NCBI GenBank assembly: GCA_938024995.1
Contig: CALJDU010000040.1
Location: 1 to 64,000 of the forward strand
Reading direction: 5' to 3'
Origin: an uncultured bacterium
GTDB taxonomy: Bacteria > Myxococcota_A > Polyangia > Polyangiales > Houyiibacteriaceae
Length of the DNA: 64,000 nt
How positions within the stretch are numbered: the first letter of the stretch is position 1; every line of letters starts with the position of its first letter. This document shows, piece after piece, positions 53,736 to 61,903 of the stretch. Made by a program: the position numbers and the translations under genes. The notes below the pieces were generated by a model. It searched no databases. It was not told where the DNA came from and was given only the letters and a program-made list of their open reading frames with translations.

Positions 53736-55246
53736 TTCGCGAGGCGCCACGCGCTCGGTTGGACACCGGACGAGTGGGCCGCGGGACGGGTCGGGGCTTG
53801 GCCCGCGATCGCGGCGTCTTCTTGTGCCCGCGCGACCGCCGCGCCGACCGCCAGCGGGAGCTCGTCGGCGCCGAGCGGCGCTGGCGTGAGCAAGGCGTCG
53901 CGATGCGCGTCGATGAACCCGGTGTCGTAGTCGCCGCGCGCAAAGGACTCGTGGTTCATCAAGCGCTGATGAAACGGGAGGCTCGTCGCGATGCCGGTGA
54001 CCACGTACTCGTAGAGCGCGCGCTTCATCCGCGCGATGGCCTGTTCGCGATCGCGCGCGTGCACACAGAGCTTGCTGACGAGCGGATCGTAGTAACGCGT
54101 GATCTCCGCGCCTTCATACGCGCCGGAGTCATCACGCACGCCCGGACCATGCGGCTGCCGCAGGACGTCGATACGCCCCGGGCTCGGCATGAAGCCCGCG
54201 TCCGGGTCCTCGGCGTAGATGCGGCACTCGATCGCGTGACCCTGACGCGTCACCGATTCTTGTCCGTAGCCGAGCGGCTCTCCCGCCGCGACGCGGATCT
54301 GTTCACGCACCAGGTCGATGCCGGTGATCAGCTCCGTGATCGGGTGCTCGACCTGAAGGCGCGTATTCATCTCGAGGAAGTAGAAGCCGCCGTCCTCACC
54401 GACCAAGAACTCGACCGTGCCAGCGCCTTCGTAGTTGACCGCCTTGGCCGCGCGGACCGCGACTTCCCCCATCTTCGCGACGAGCTCCTCTGTGACCTGA
54501 GGCGCCGGCGAGGGCGTTTCTTCGACGACCTTCTGATGACGCCGCTGGATCGAGCAGTCGCGCTCAAAAAGGTGAACCGTGTTGCCTTGGCGATCCGCGA
54601 GCACCTGGATCTCGATGTGACGCGGCGCGAGGATCGCCTTCTCGATGTAGACCGTGTCATCGCCGAACGCGTTCCGCGCTTCGCTCTGTGCACGCGCGAG
54701 GGCGTCCGCGAGATCGGCCGGCTCGTGAACGAGACGCATCCCTTTTCCGCCGCCGCCAGCCGACGCCTTGAGCATGACCGGGTAACCCAGATCGTCCGCG
54801 GCGCTCGAGAGCGCGGCGACGTCCCCCGCATCGGCTCCAGGGACGACCGGAACGCCTGCCGCGACCATCATCGCGCGGGCCTCGGTCTTGCTGCCCATCG
54901 CGACAATCGCTTCCGGGCTCGGCCCGATGAACGTGATCCCGTTCTCTTTGCACGCGCGCGCGAAGTTCGCGTTCTCCGAGAGGAACCCGTAGCCCGGGTG
55001 CACCGCATCGGCGCCGCTTTGACGACAGACATCCAAGATGCGGTCGACCACGAGATAACTTTGGCTGCTCTCCGCCGGACCAATCGCGTACGCCTCGTCG
55101 GCCATGCGAACGTGAAGCGCGGTGGCGTCGGCTTCGCTGTAGACCGCGACCGAGGTGATGCCCATTTCGCGGAGCGTGCGAATGACACGGACCGCGATCT
55201 CACCACGGTTCGCGATGAGGACCTTCTTGAAGAGCGGCTGATTCAT
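53732..55246 (-). CDS. accC: biotin carboxylase subunit of acetyl/propionyl-CoA carboxylase
   Basis: The enzyme carboxylates biotin with ATP and bicarbonate. From ATG 55246 (MNQPLFKKVLIANRGEIAVR) the protein has 504 residues: the N-terminal Rossmann-like domain, the ATP-grasp Gly-rich loop ASAGGGGKGMRLV, the EMNTRLQVEHPITE active-site segment and the C-terminal biotin-carboxylase domain (IECRIYAEDP). There is no biotin attachment domain, so a separate BCCP or carboxyltransferase is needed. The C-terminal 45 residues form an Ala/Pro-rich extension beyond the usual 450. AccC and acyl-CoA carboxylase alpha chains look alike at this level, so the exact pathway is open. Confidence 0.9.
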   Translation of the reverse strand: MNQPLFKKVLIANRGEIAVRVIRTLREMGITSVAVYSEADATALHVRMADEAYAIGPAESSQSYLVVDRILDVCRQSGADAVHPGYGFLSENANFARACKENGITFIGPSPEAIVAMGSKTEARAMMVAAGVPVVPGADAGDVAALSSAADDLGYPVMLKASAGGGGKGMRLVHEPADLADALARAQSEARNAFGDDTVYIEKAILAPRHIEIQVLADRQGNTVHLFERDCSIQRRHQKVVEETPSPAPQVTEELVAKMGEVAVRAAKAVNYEGAGTVEFLVGEDGGFYFLEMNTRLQVEHPITELITGIDLVREQIRVAAGEPLGYGQESVTRQGHAIECRIYAEDPDAGFMPSPGRIDVLRQPHGPGVRDDSGAYEGAEITRYYDPLVSKLCVHARDREQAIARMKRALYEYVVTGIATSLPFHQRLMNHESFARGDYDTGFIDAHRDALLTPAPLGADELPLAVGAAVARAQEDAAIAGQAPTRPAAHSSGVQPSAWRLAK

Positions 55247-55327
55247 GGGCGGGAGACTGCCAGAGATTTGTTCGACGCAGGAGCCTCCAACAAAGACCGA
55301 ATTGGATGCTCGCCCGTCGCGAACGAC

Positions 55328-55597
55328 ATGACTCACGATCTCCTTCGCGTGTGCGCGTTCGCACTCCTCATGTCCCCTTTCACAGTGAGCGCACAAGAAC
55401 ACACAAGTGCGCAACGCTCAGCGCCCTCCGCTGAGGCCACCGAGCACACATTTGACGACGCCGACGATGTGCTTGGAGACACCGTCAGCTCGTGGGATGA
55501 CCGAATTCGTGCGCGAATTCGGCTTGGACGGCGCAGCTTGATCGAACCGCGCACCGCGTTCGTGGTCGAGATGCTGAAGTCGGTCGAAGACATGTAG
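55328..55597 (+). CDS. small exported protein, 89 residues
   Basis: The ATG at 55328 opens a frame with a plausible signal peptide (LLRVCAFALLMSPFTVSAQE). The mature part is short and charged, ending LIEPRTAFVVEMLKSVEDM. It occupies the gap between the divergent biotin carboxylase gene and the downstream lipoprotein gene, and the signal-peptide pattern argues for a gene rather than noise. There is no strong ribosome site and the function is unknown. Confidence 0.55.
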   Translation: MTHDLLRVCAFALLMSPFTVSAQEHTSAQRSAPSAEATEHTFDDADDVLGDTVSSWDDRIRARIRLGRRSLIEPRTAFVVEMLKSVEDM

Positions 55598-55708
55598 AAG
55601 CCTGCGCCGGCACGGTCGAAAAACACTTCCCAGCGAGATCCCGATGGGGCGCTATGCTCCATGCGGGTCATCGCTCGACGGACGAGAGGTGACACAGGAG
55701 CTCTTGTC

Positions 55709-58700
55709 ATGACTTCACTCTTGAATCGGTCCCTCCTTCCGTTGGGCCTCTTCGCCGCCATCTCATTGTTCGCCGTTGGATGCGGCGATGACGATGACGG
55801 CATGATGGACGGCGGCGACGCCATGACCGACGGCGATACGGGAACGCCCGACGGTGACACCGGAACGCCTGATGGCGACACCGGACCGCTTGGCCCGCCC
55901 GGCTGCTCCCCGGACGAAGGCGGTCCCACGATCACCATCTGCGAAGGGGACGCGCTCGCTCCGGTTCCAGAAGGTTGCGCGGTCACCGCCGGTGGCCCCA
56001 GCGTTCTCATCACGGGCGACATCCTGACGCCAGGCGAGGTCTTCCGCGGCGGACAGGTCCTTGTCGGCGCGACCGGATTGATCGAGTGCGTGGGCTGTGA
56101 CTGCCCGGCCGCTGGCGCGACGACGGTGGTCTGCCCGGACGCCGCGGTCTCTCCCGGCCTCATCAACGGCCATGACCACATCACGTTCGACCGGGCTCCT
56201 CCCGCACCGGCCACGGACGAGCGCTTCGAGCATCGCCACGACTGGCGCCGCGGCATTCGCGGACATGAGCGCGTCCGCAACGAAGGGTTCAGCAGCAACT
56301 TGCAGATGTGGTGGGTCGAGCTTCGTCAGGTCATGGGCGGGGCGACCTCCGTCAACGGAAGCGGCGGCCCCGAAGGCTTCTTGCGTAACCTCGACAGCAG
56401 CGGTCGGCAGGAAGGCATCGGACAAGAGCCGATCGAGTACGAGACCTTCCCGCATGGCGACAGCGGCGGCGAGCTCCTCACTGGCGGCGACTGCAGCTAC
56501 CCCCGAACGGTTCGCACGAGCGACATCGCGGGCGAAGAAGCGTTCGCGCCGCACGTGGCCGAGGGCATCGACCACGAGGCGCGCAACGAGTTCCTCTGCA
56601 TGCGCGAAGGCGAGACCGATCTCGTGCGCAGCAACTCCGCGTTCATCCATGGTGTCGGTCTCCTGCCGATCGACATCGGCGAGATGGCCGTGGATGGCAC
56701 CGGCTTGGTCTGGTCACCCCGGACGAACATCTCGCTCTACGGCGACACCGCGCGCGTGACCGAGTACGACCGCCTCGGCGTCGAGATCGCCCTCGGGACG
56801 GACTGGCTGATCAGCGGCTCGATGAACATGATCCGCGAGCTCCGCTGCGCGTACGACTTCAACGAGATTCACCTCGCGCGCCACTTCACCAACGAAGAGC
56901 TCTGGCTGATGGCGACCCGCAACGCGGCCGCGGTGTTCTCGATGGACGACGCGATCGGTGAGCTCAAGGTGGGCCTCCACGCGGACATCATGATCGTGGA
57001 CGCCTCGACTGATCCGGACCACCTCGCTGTCCTCAAGGCGGACGCGGACGACGTCTTGCTCGTCATGCGCGGCGGCACTCCGCTCTACGGTCTGGAGTCG
57101 GCCATGGAAGCGCTTCCGGGCGGCGCCGGCTGCGACACGCTCGAGGTCTGCGGACGCAACATGTCGGCGTGCGTCATGTCGGAAGCAGGGATGTCCCTGG
57201 CGGCGCTCGCGGACGCGAACAGCGACCGTTACCCGCTGTTCTTCTGCGGCGACCCGATGGGCGAGCCGAGCTGCGTTCCCGAGCGAAACGCCAGCGCGCC
57301 CTCCCCTGAGGTCAACGGGAGCAACCGGTACACCGGAATGACGTCGATGGACGACGGCGATGGTGATGGCGTCCCCAACGAGGTCGACAACTGCATCTGC
57401 ACCTTCAACCCCATCCGTCCGTTGGACGACGGAGTTCAGGGCGACGCGGACGGCGACGGAACCGGTGACGCGTGCGACCCCTGTCCGCTCAACCCGGACA
57501 CCACCGAGTGCTCCGGCGTGGATCCCGACGATCGCGACAGCGACAACATTCCCAACGCGATGGACAACTGTCCGAACAACGCGAACACCGATCAGCTGGA
57601 CACCGACGGCGACGGCAAGGGCGACGTGTGTGATGCCTGTCCCGAGGTCGCCAACCCCGGTGCGATGAGCTGCCCCGCGCTCGCGACCACCGTCTACGCC
57701 ATCAAGGGCGGCGAGCACGCCGTGATGACCGAGGTCGCCATCAACGACATGGTCGTCACCGCGACGGGCCGCAACTTCTTCTTCATGCAGCTGAACCCCG
57801 CGTCCCCCGACTACACGACGGTTGACTTCAGCGGCGTCTACGTCTTCTCCGGCGGAGAACCGACCGTCAGCGTTGGCGACGAGATCGACGTGACCCGTGG
57901 CACGGTGAACGACTTCTTCGGGCAGACCCAGCTCGTGGATCTCGAGTTCACCACCACCGCGTCTGATGTGACCATCGCGCCGACCGTCGTCTCCGCCGCG
58001 ATGGCGGGCACCGGCGGCGCACGTGCGGACGCGCTTGAAGCGGTCCTCATCCGCGTGGAGAACGTGGTCGTGACGGATGTCGCTCCGGCTCCCGGCGCGG
58101 GCGACACGGCGCCGACCAACGAATTCGAGGTCGACTCCGCGCTCCGGGTCGACGACCTCATTCACCTGACCGCGCCCTTCCCGACCGCGGGCGAGAACTT
58201 CGCCTCGATCACAGGTCTGGGCGGCTTCCGCAACGGACACAACAAGCTCCTGCCGCGCGACGCCGATGATCTCGTCGCGGGTGACGCGGTGCTGATCGGG
58301 TTCGAGCCCGCGCTCAGCTACGCGCGGGCCGGCGGCGGCAGCAGCCCCACCTTCCCCGAGCCGCTCACGGTTCGCATCTCCCGCGCGGCCGCGACCCCCA
58401 CCATGGTCACGATCGCAGGCGGCGGAGCGACAGCGGCCAACGTCACCATCCCGGCGGGCGCGACCAGCGCTCCGGTCAACGTCACCGGCGCGATGGGCAC
58501 CTACACGCTCACCGCGACCCTCGACGCGGTCTCCTTGATGGCTGACGTTCGCGTCCTCGGCGCGAGCGAAGCCGCGCGCGTCGCGACGCTTGGGCCCAGC
58601 CCGGCGACCGTCCGCATTGACACCGCGGGCGCGCTCACCGTTGAGCTCGACATCCCGGCCCCGCCCGGTGGCACGGTCGTCTCGCTGAGCGCATCGCCGA

Positions 58701-59359
58701 GCTCGCTGGTCTCGCTCCCCGCGACCGTCACGGTCCCGGCGAACGAACAGAGCGTCGAGATCATGCTGACCGGGGGCTCCGCAGAGGCGACCGGAATGGT
58801 CACCGCGAGCGCTGGCGGCGGCATGGCGTCCGCGATGGTGATGGTGAGCGCCGCGCCGATGGGTGGGCTGCTCTTCACGGAGTACGTCGAAGGTTCAAGC
58901 AACAACAAGGCGGTCGAGATCACGAACCTCGGCGGCGCTTCGATCGACCTCAGCACCTGCATCATCCAGCGCTACAGCAACGGCGGGGACTCTCCCCGAG
59001 ACATCGCCCTGAGCGGCACGCTCGCCTCCGGCGAGAGCTACGTGCTCTGCAACCCGAGCATCGACGCGGCGGCCACCGGGTCGTGTGACGGAATGGACTC
59101 GCAGATCAACCACAACGGCAACGACGGCCTCGCCCTCTCCTGCGGCGGAATGATGCTCGACATGATCGGCCAGATTGGCGACGACCCCGGCTCCGATGGC
59201 TGGGAAGGCGGTGGCCTCTCGACGACCAACCGCACCTTGCGCCGCAAGTGCAGCGTCGGGTTCGGCGACACGGACGGCAGTGATGCCTTTGACCCGTCGG
59301 TCGAGTGGGACGGTTTCCCGAGCGACACCTTCGGCGGGCTCGGGTCGCACTGCATGTGA
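55709..59359 (+). CDS. large surface lipoprotein: amidohydrolase domain, thrombospondin type 3 repeats, lamin-tail-like domain
   Basis: ATG 55709 (AGGAG eight bases upstream) gives 1216 residues with a lipoprotein signal (LGLFAAISLFAVGCGDDD) and a Thr-Gly-Asp linker. Residues about 100-480 are amidohydrolase-like: VLITGDILTP, SPGLINGHDHITFDR with metal ligands His155/His157, SAFIHGVGL, EIALGTDWLISG and KVGLHADIMIVDA. About 555-660 contain calcium-binding TSP3-type repeats (DGDGDGVPNEVDNC, DTDGDGKGDVCDACP). Beta-rich domains follow, and the C terminus is lamin-tail-like (LLFTEYVEGSSNNKAVEITN). The enzyme would sit outside the cell on a calcium-stabilised stalk. The substrate is unknown. Confidence 0.88.
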   Translation: MTSLLNRSLLPLGLFAAISLFAVGCGDDDDGMMDGGDAMTDGDTGTPDGDTGTPDGDTGPLGPPGCSPDEGGPTITICEGDALAPVPEGCAVTAGGPSVLITGDILTPGEVFRGGQVLVGATGLIECVGCDCPAAGATTVVCPDAAVSPGLINGHDHITFDRAPPAPATDERFEHRHDWRRGIRGHERVRNEGFSSNLQMWWVELRQVMGGATSVNGSGGPEGFLRNLDSSGRQEGIGQEPIEYETFPHGDSGGELLTGGDCSYPRTVRTSDIAGEEAFAPHVAEGIDHEARNEFLCMREGETDLVRSNSAFIHGVGLLPIDIGEMAVDGTGLVWSPRTNISLYGDTARVTEYDRLGVEIALGTDWLISGSMNMIRELRCAYDFNEIHLARHFTNEELWLMATRNAAAVFSMDDAIGELKVGLHADIMIVDASTDPDHLAVLKADADDVLLVMRGGTPLYGLESAMEALPGGAGCDTLEVCGRNMSACVMSEAGMSLAALADANSDRYPLFFCGDPMGEPSCVPERNASAPSPEVNGSNRYTGMTSMDDGDGDGVPNEVDNCICTFNPIRPLDDGVQGDADGDGTGDACDPCPLNPDTTECSGVDPDDRDSDNIPNAMDNCPNNANTDQLDTDGDGKGDVCDACPEVANPGAMSCPALATTVYAIKGGEHAVMTEVAINDMVVTATGRNFFFMQLNPASPDYTTVDFSGVYVFSGGEPTVSVGDEIDVTRGTVNDFFGQTQLVDLEFTTTASDVTIAPTVVSAAMAGTGGARADALEAVLIRVENVVVTDVAPAPGAGDTAPTNEFEVDSALRVDDLIHLTAPFPTAGENFASITGLGGFRNGHNKLLPRDADDLVAGDAVLIGFEPALSYARAGGGSSPTFPEPLTVRISRAAATPTMVTIAGGGATAANVTIPAGATSAPVNVTGAMGTYTLTATLDAVSLMADVRVLGASEAARVATLGPSPATVRIDTAGALTVELDIPAPPGGTVVSLSASPSSLVSLPATVTVPANEQSVEIMLTGGSAEATGMVTASAGGGMASAMVMVSAAPMGGLLFTEYVEGSSNNKAVEITNLGGASIDLSTCIIQRYSNGGDSPRDIALSGTLASGESYVLCNPSIDAAATGSCDGMDSQINHNGNDGLALSCGGMMLDMIGQIGDDPGSDGWEGGGLSTTNRTLRRKCSVGFGDTDGSDAFDPSVEWDGFPSDTFGGLGSHCM

Positions 59360-59382
59360 CCTGAGACGTACCTCGTACGCGA

Positions 59383-59416
59383 CGCCTCGCCTCCTCGGAG
59401 GCGGGGCGTTTCTCGT
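59383..59416 (+). terminator. intrinsic terminator after the amidohydrolase lipoprotein gene
   Basis: CGCCTCGCCTCC pairs with GGAGGCGGGGCG (59383-59408) with one G-T pair and a minimal loop, followed by TTTCTCGTTCTT. This is a strong stem with a T-rich tail, 24 bases after the stop. Confidence 0.7.
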
Positions 59417-59434
59417 TCTTGGTATCCTCAGCGT

Positions 59435-60826
59435 ATGACTCCCGACCCGGAAGCCTCGCTTCATCGCGCCATGCGTCAGAACCTCTCGCGCCCGCATGGC
59501 TTCGAGCCTCTCGCGGTCGAGGGCACCTTGCCTCCCGATTTACGCGGGACGCTCTACCGAACCGGTCCCGGCGTGTACGAGCGCTTCAACGGACGGTCGG
59601 TGACCCACATGTTCGAAGCGGACGGGGTCGTCAGCAGCGTTCGCTTGGACGGCGCGAGCGCCCAGGGAGCCGCTCGGGCGGTGGAGGGAGACGGCTACCG
59701 AAAAGAGACCGAGGCGGGCCGCCCGCTCTACACCTCGGCGGCGCGCTGGCTCGACCGCGCGCCTCGTTTCTATCGCGGTGACATCAAGAACACCGGCAAC
59801 ACCGCGATGTGGTCACACCAAGGGCGACTCTTCGCGCTGATGGAAGCGGCGGTGCCGATCGAGATCGATCCAGACACCCTCGCAACGGTCGCGGAGACCA
59901 ATCTCGGCTGCATCGAGAACGCGTTCTCGGCGCACCCGCACTACGTCGCGTCGCGGGGCGCGAGCTTCGGCTTTGGCGCCACCTTTGGCCCGCGCATGAC
60001 CGTGGATGTGTACGCGCTTCCCGACGACGGACCAGCGCGCACGATCCAGAGCTTCACCGCTCCGTTCAGCACCTTCGTTCACGACTTCATCGTGACGGAC
60101 CACCACTTGGTGTTCATGGTCTGCCCTGCGCCGATGCGGCTCCTGCGCGTCCTGATGCAGACCCGCGGGATGAAGGAGTGGTTCGACTGGCAGCCGGAAC
60201 GCGGTACCGAGATCATCGCGATCCCGATCGACGACCCATCGCGGATCACGCGCTTCACGACCGACGCCTTCTGGTTTTGGCACGTCGTCAACGCCTGGTC
60301 CGAAGGTTCCGTCGTCCGCGCGCAGATCCCCCGCTACCCCAACCTCGCGTCCTACTACGACGTCGGCGAGAACATGCGCGACGAGGACCTGCCCGCGCTC
60401 TACGAGCTGACCATCGACCTCGAGCGAAAGACCTGCCGGAGCGAGCTCCGCGCTGACCTCACCCTGGAGTTTCCACATGTCCACCCGAGCGTCCGCGGGA
60501 AGCAGCACCGCGCAACGTACGGCGTACTGGGCTGGGCCGGGAGCGATGGAGAACGCGGGATCGCGCGGATCGATGAACACGGCGAGGTCGTCGACCACTT
60601 CACGCCGGGCGCTGACCACCGCGTGAGCGAACCGGTCTTGGTCCCTCGCCATCGCGGCGGCGAAGAAGAGGACGCATACGTCTTGACCCTCGTGCACGAA
60701 GCGACACGAGAGCAGAGCTACCTCGCGGTCCTCGATGCGGGCGCGCTCGACGCTGGACCCATCGCGAAGGCGTGGTTCGACCAGGTCATCCCGGAGACGT
60801 TTCACGGCGCGTGGATCGCCAGCTAA
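59435..60826 (+). CDS. carotenoid oxygenase-family enzyme
   Basis: The 463-residue protein belongs to the RPE65/CCD family, non-heme iron enzymes that cleave carotenoids, stilbenes or lignin-type double bonds with oxygen. The start is typical (LPPDLRGTLYRTGPG). The four iron-binding histidines can be placed: NAFSAHPHYV, FVHDFIVTDHH, FWFWHVVNAW and ETFHGAWIAS at the C terminus. No signal peptide is present. The start lies within the tail of the preceding terminator region. The substrate is unknown. Confidence 0.92.
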   Translation: MTPDPEASLHRAMRQNLSRPHGFEPLAVEGTLPPDLRGTLYRTGPGVYERFNGRSVTHMFEADGVVSSVRLDGASAQGAARAVEGDGYRKETEAGRPLYTSAARWLDRAPRFYRGDIKNTGNTAMWSHQGRLFALMEAAVPIEIDPDTLATVAETNLGCIENAFSAHPHYVASRGASFGFGATFGPRMTVDVYALPDDGPARTIQSFTAPFSTFVHDFIVTDHHLVFMVCPAPMRLLRVLMQTRGMKEWFDWQPERGTEIIAIPIDDPSRITRFTTDAFWFWHVVNAWSEGSVVRAQIPRYPNLASYYDVGENMRDEDLPALYELTIDLERKTCRSELRADLTLEFPHVHPSVRGKQHRATYGVLGWAGSDGERGIARIDEHGEVVDHFTPGADHRVSEPVLVPRHRGGEEEDAYVLTLVHEATREQSYLAVLDAGALDAGPIAKAWFDQVIPETFHGAWIAS

Positions 60827-60844
60827 CTTGAGAACGTTGGTCGC

Positions 60845-60904
60845 GCTGCCAAGTTGACGCGAGGGAGCGACGCGGTCGCGCTCAAGCGCCAAGTTGGCAG
60901 CTTT
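60845..60904 (+). terminator. long hairpin after the carotenoid oxygenase gene
   Basis: GCTGCCAA (60845-60852) pairs with TTGGCAGC (60894-60901) at the ends of a longer imperfect stem that includes GAGCG and CGCTC inside, followed by TTTAGC. It begins 18 bases after the stop and may act as a terminator. Confidence 0.5.
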
Positions 60905-60981
60905 AGCGTCGGAGCAGCGACCTCTTTGGCGGACTTCACGTCCTGACCGGTGTGGGCACGAGAGTTGCTCTTCTCTCCCCC

Positions 60982-61506
60982 ATGAAGCTCACCGTGTTCT
61001 TATTGGCCGTCTCCGCGACGATGACGCAGACGTTCCTCGCGCTTGGCCTCGCGACGCTCCTCCATCGGCTGGAGCATCGCGATGACCACGAGCCGGAGCG
61101 CTGTGCGCGCCGCTCGGCGAGCGTCGACCCGGAGACGATTCTCCGTTCGCGCCTCTTTCGTTCCTGCGACGCGCTCCCGTCTCGCCCGATCGCGCCGGTC
61201 GAGCCGCTCTATGTTCAGAACACGCTCATGTCAGATCAGGCGCTCGCGGCGCTGGGGCTCGCTGAGGGCGACGTCTTGCTCTTGATCCAAGGGCAGCCCG
61301 TGACCGAGGAGCTCATGCGCGAGCTCCCGCGGTGGTCACGGAGCCTTCACACCATTGAGCTGACGATCGTGAGACCGCGGGACGGAATCCTCACTCTGGA
61401 GATCCCGGTGAGCGCTCTTCGGACCCCACCGTCGCTTCCAGCTCCGCGCTCACGATCGGTCCGTCGAGCGCACGCGCGAGGTTGCGGTCTTGGTTCAGCG
61501 CGGTGA
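60982..61506 (+). CDS. membrane-anchored PDZ-like protein
   Basis: From ATG 60982 the product has 174 residues. An N-terminal helix (LTVFLLAVSATMTQTFLALG) anchors it, and about residues 80-145 look like a PDZ domain (ALAALGLAEGDVLLLIQGQP then a strand VRPRDGILTLEIPV). The layout recalls myxobacterial GspC-like or protease-accessory proteins. The last 38 or so codons overlap the convergent gene at 61391, and there the reading becomes Arg/Ser-rich and less convincing. The start has no good ribosome site. Confidence 0.55.
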   Translation: MKLTVFLLAVSATMTQTFLALGLATLLHRLEHRDDHEPERCARRSASVDPETILRSRLFRSCDALPSRPIAPVEPLYVQNTLMSDQALAALGLAEGDVLLLIQGQPVTEELMRELPRWSRSLHTIELTIVRPRDGILTLEIPVSALRTPPSLPAPRSRSVRRAHARGCGLGSAR

Positions 61507-61828
61507 GCAGGCCGACGTGCTCTTGGCGCTGGAGGTCGCCGACGAGCCGCTGGTCGCGCTCGACCATCCGGGCCTCGCCCGACTCCGAGATCGACACCAA
61601 GACCTCGGTCGCGGACTCCCCTTCGGTGACGCGAACCTCGCCGACCCGCGCGTTGTCCGCGTAGGCCTCCACCGTATAGCGCTGAGGAACATCGCCGTAG
61701 ACGTAGTAGTGGCTGATCGCCCGATCGTTTTGCGAGGCCTCGACCCGGACCTCCTCGGAGCGCTCATGCGCAGATGCTGTTGCGGAAGAGGCGAGCAGGA
61801 CGACCAAAACAGAGCTAAACCGGCGCAT
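61391..61828 (-). CDS. small exported protein, 145 residues
   Basis: It has a clear signal peptide (RRFSSVLVVLLASSATASA) followed by a compact strand-rich region (HYYVYGDVPQRYTVEAYADN, VTEGESATEVLVSISESGEA) and a Glu/Arg-rich end. There are no cysteines and no known domain. Its 3' end overlaps the PDZ-like gene by 116 bases in the opposite direction; the N-terminal half is the better supported part. It is probably periplasmic, function unknown. Confidence 0.65.
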   Translation of the reverse strand: MRRFSSVLVVLLASSATASAHERSEEVRVEASQNDRAISHYYVYGDVPQRYTVEAYADNARVGEVRVTEGESATEVLVSISESGEARMVERDQRLVGDLQRQEHVGLLTALNQDRNLARALDGPIVSAELEATVGSEERSPGSPE

Positions 61829-61903
61829 GTGCCCTCTATGGTCACGACGACGGGGCGACGCAACCCTCCGCGTGGCGACACGCGGATAACGTGCGAATCA
61901 GCC

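Noticed and set aside
53759..55597. 612-codon plus-strand open frame
   Set aside because: Most of it is the antisense shadow of the biotin carboxylase gene. Only its last 89 codons, outside that gene, look like a small exported protein, and these are listed separately.
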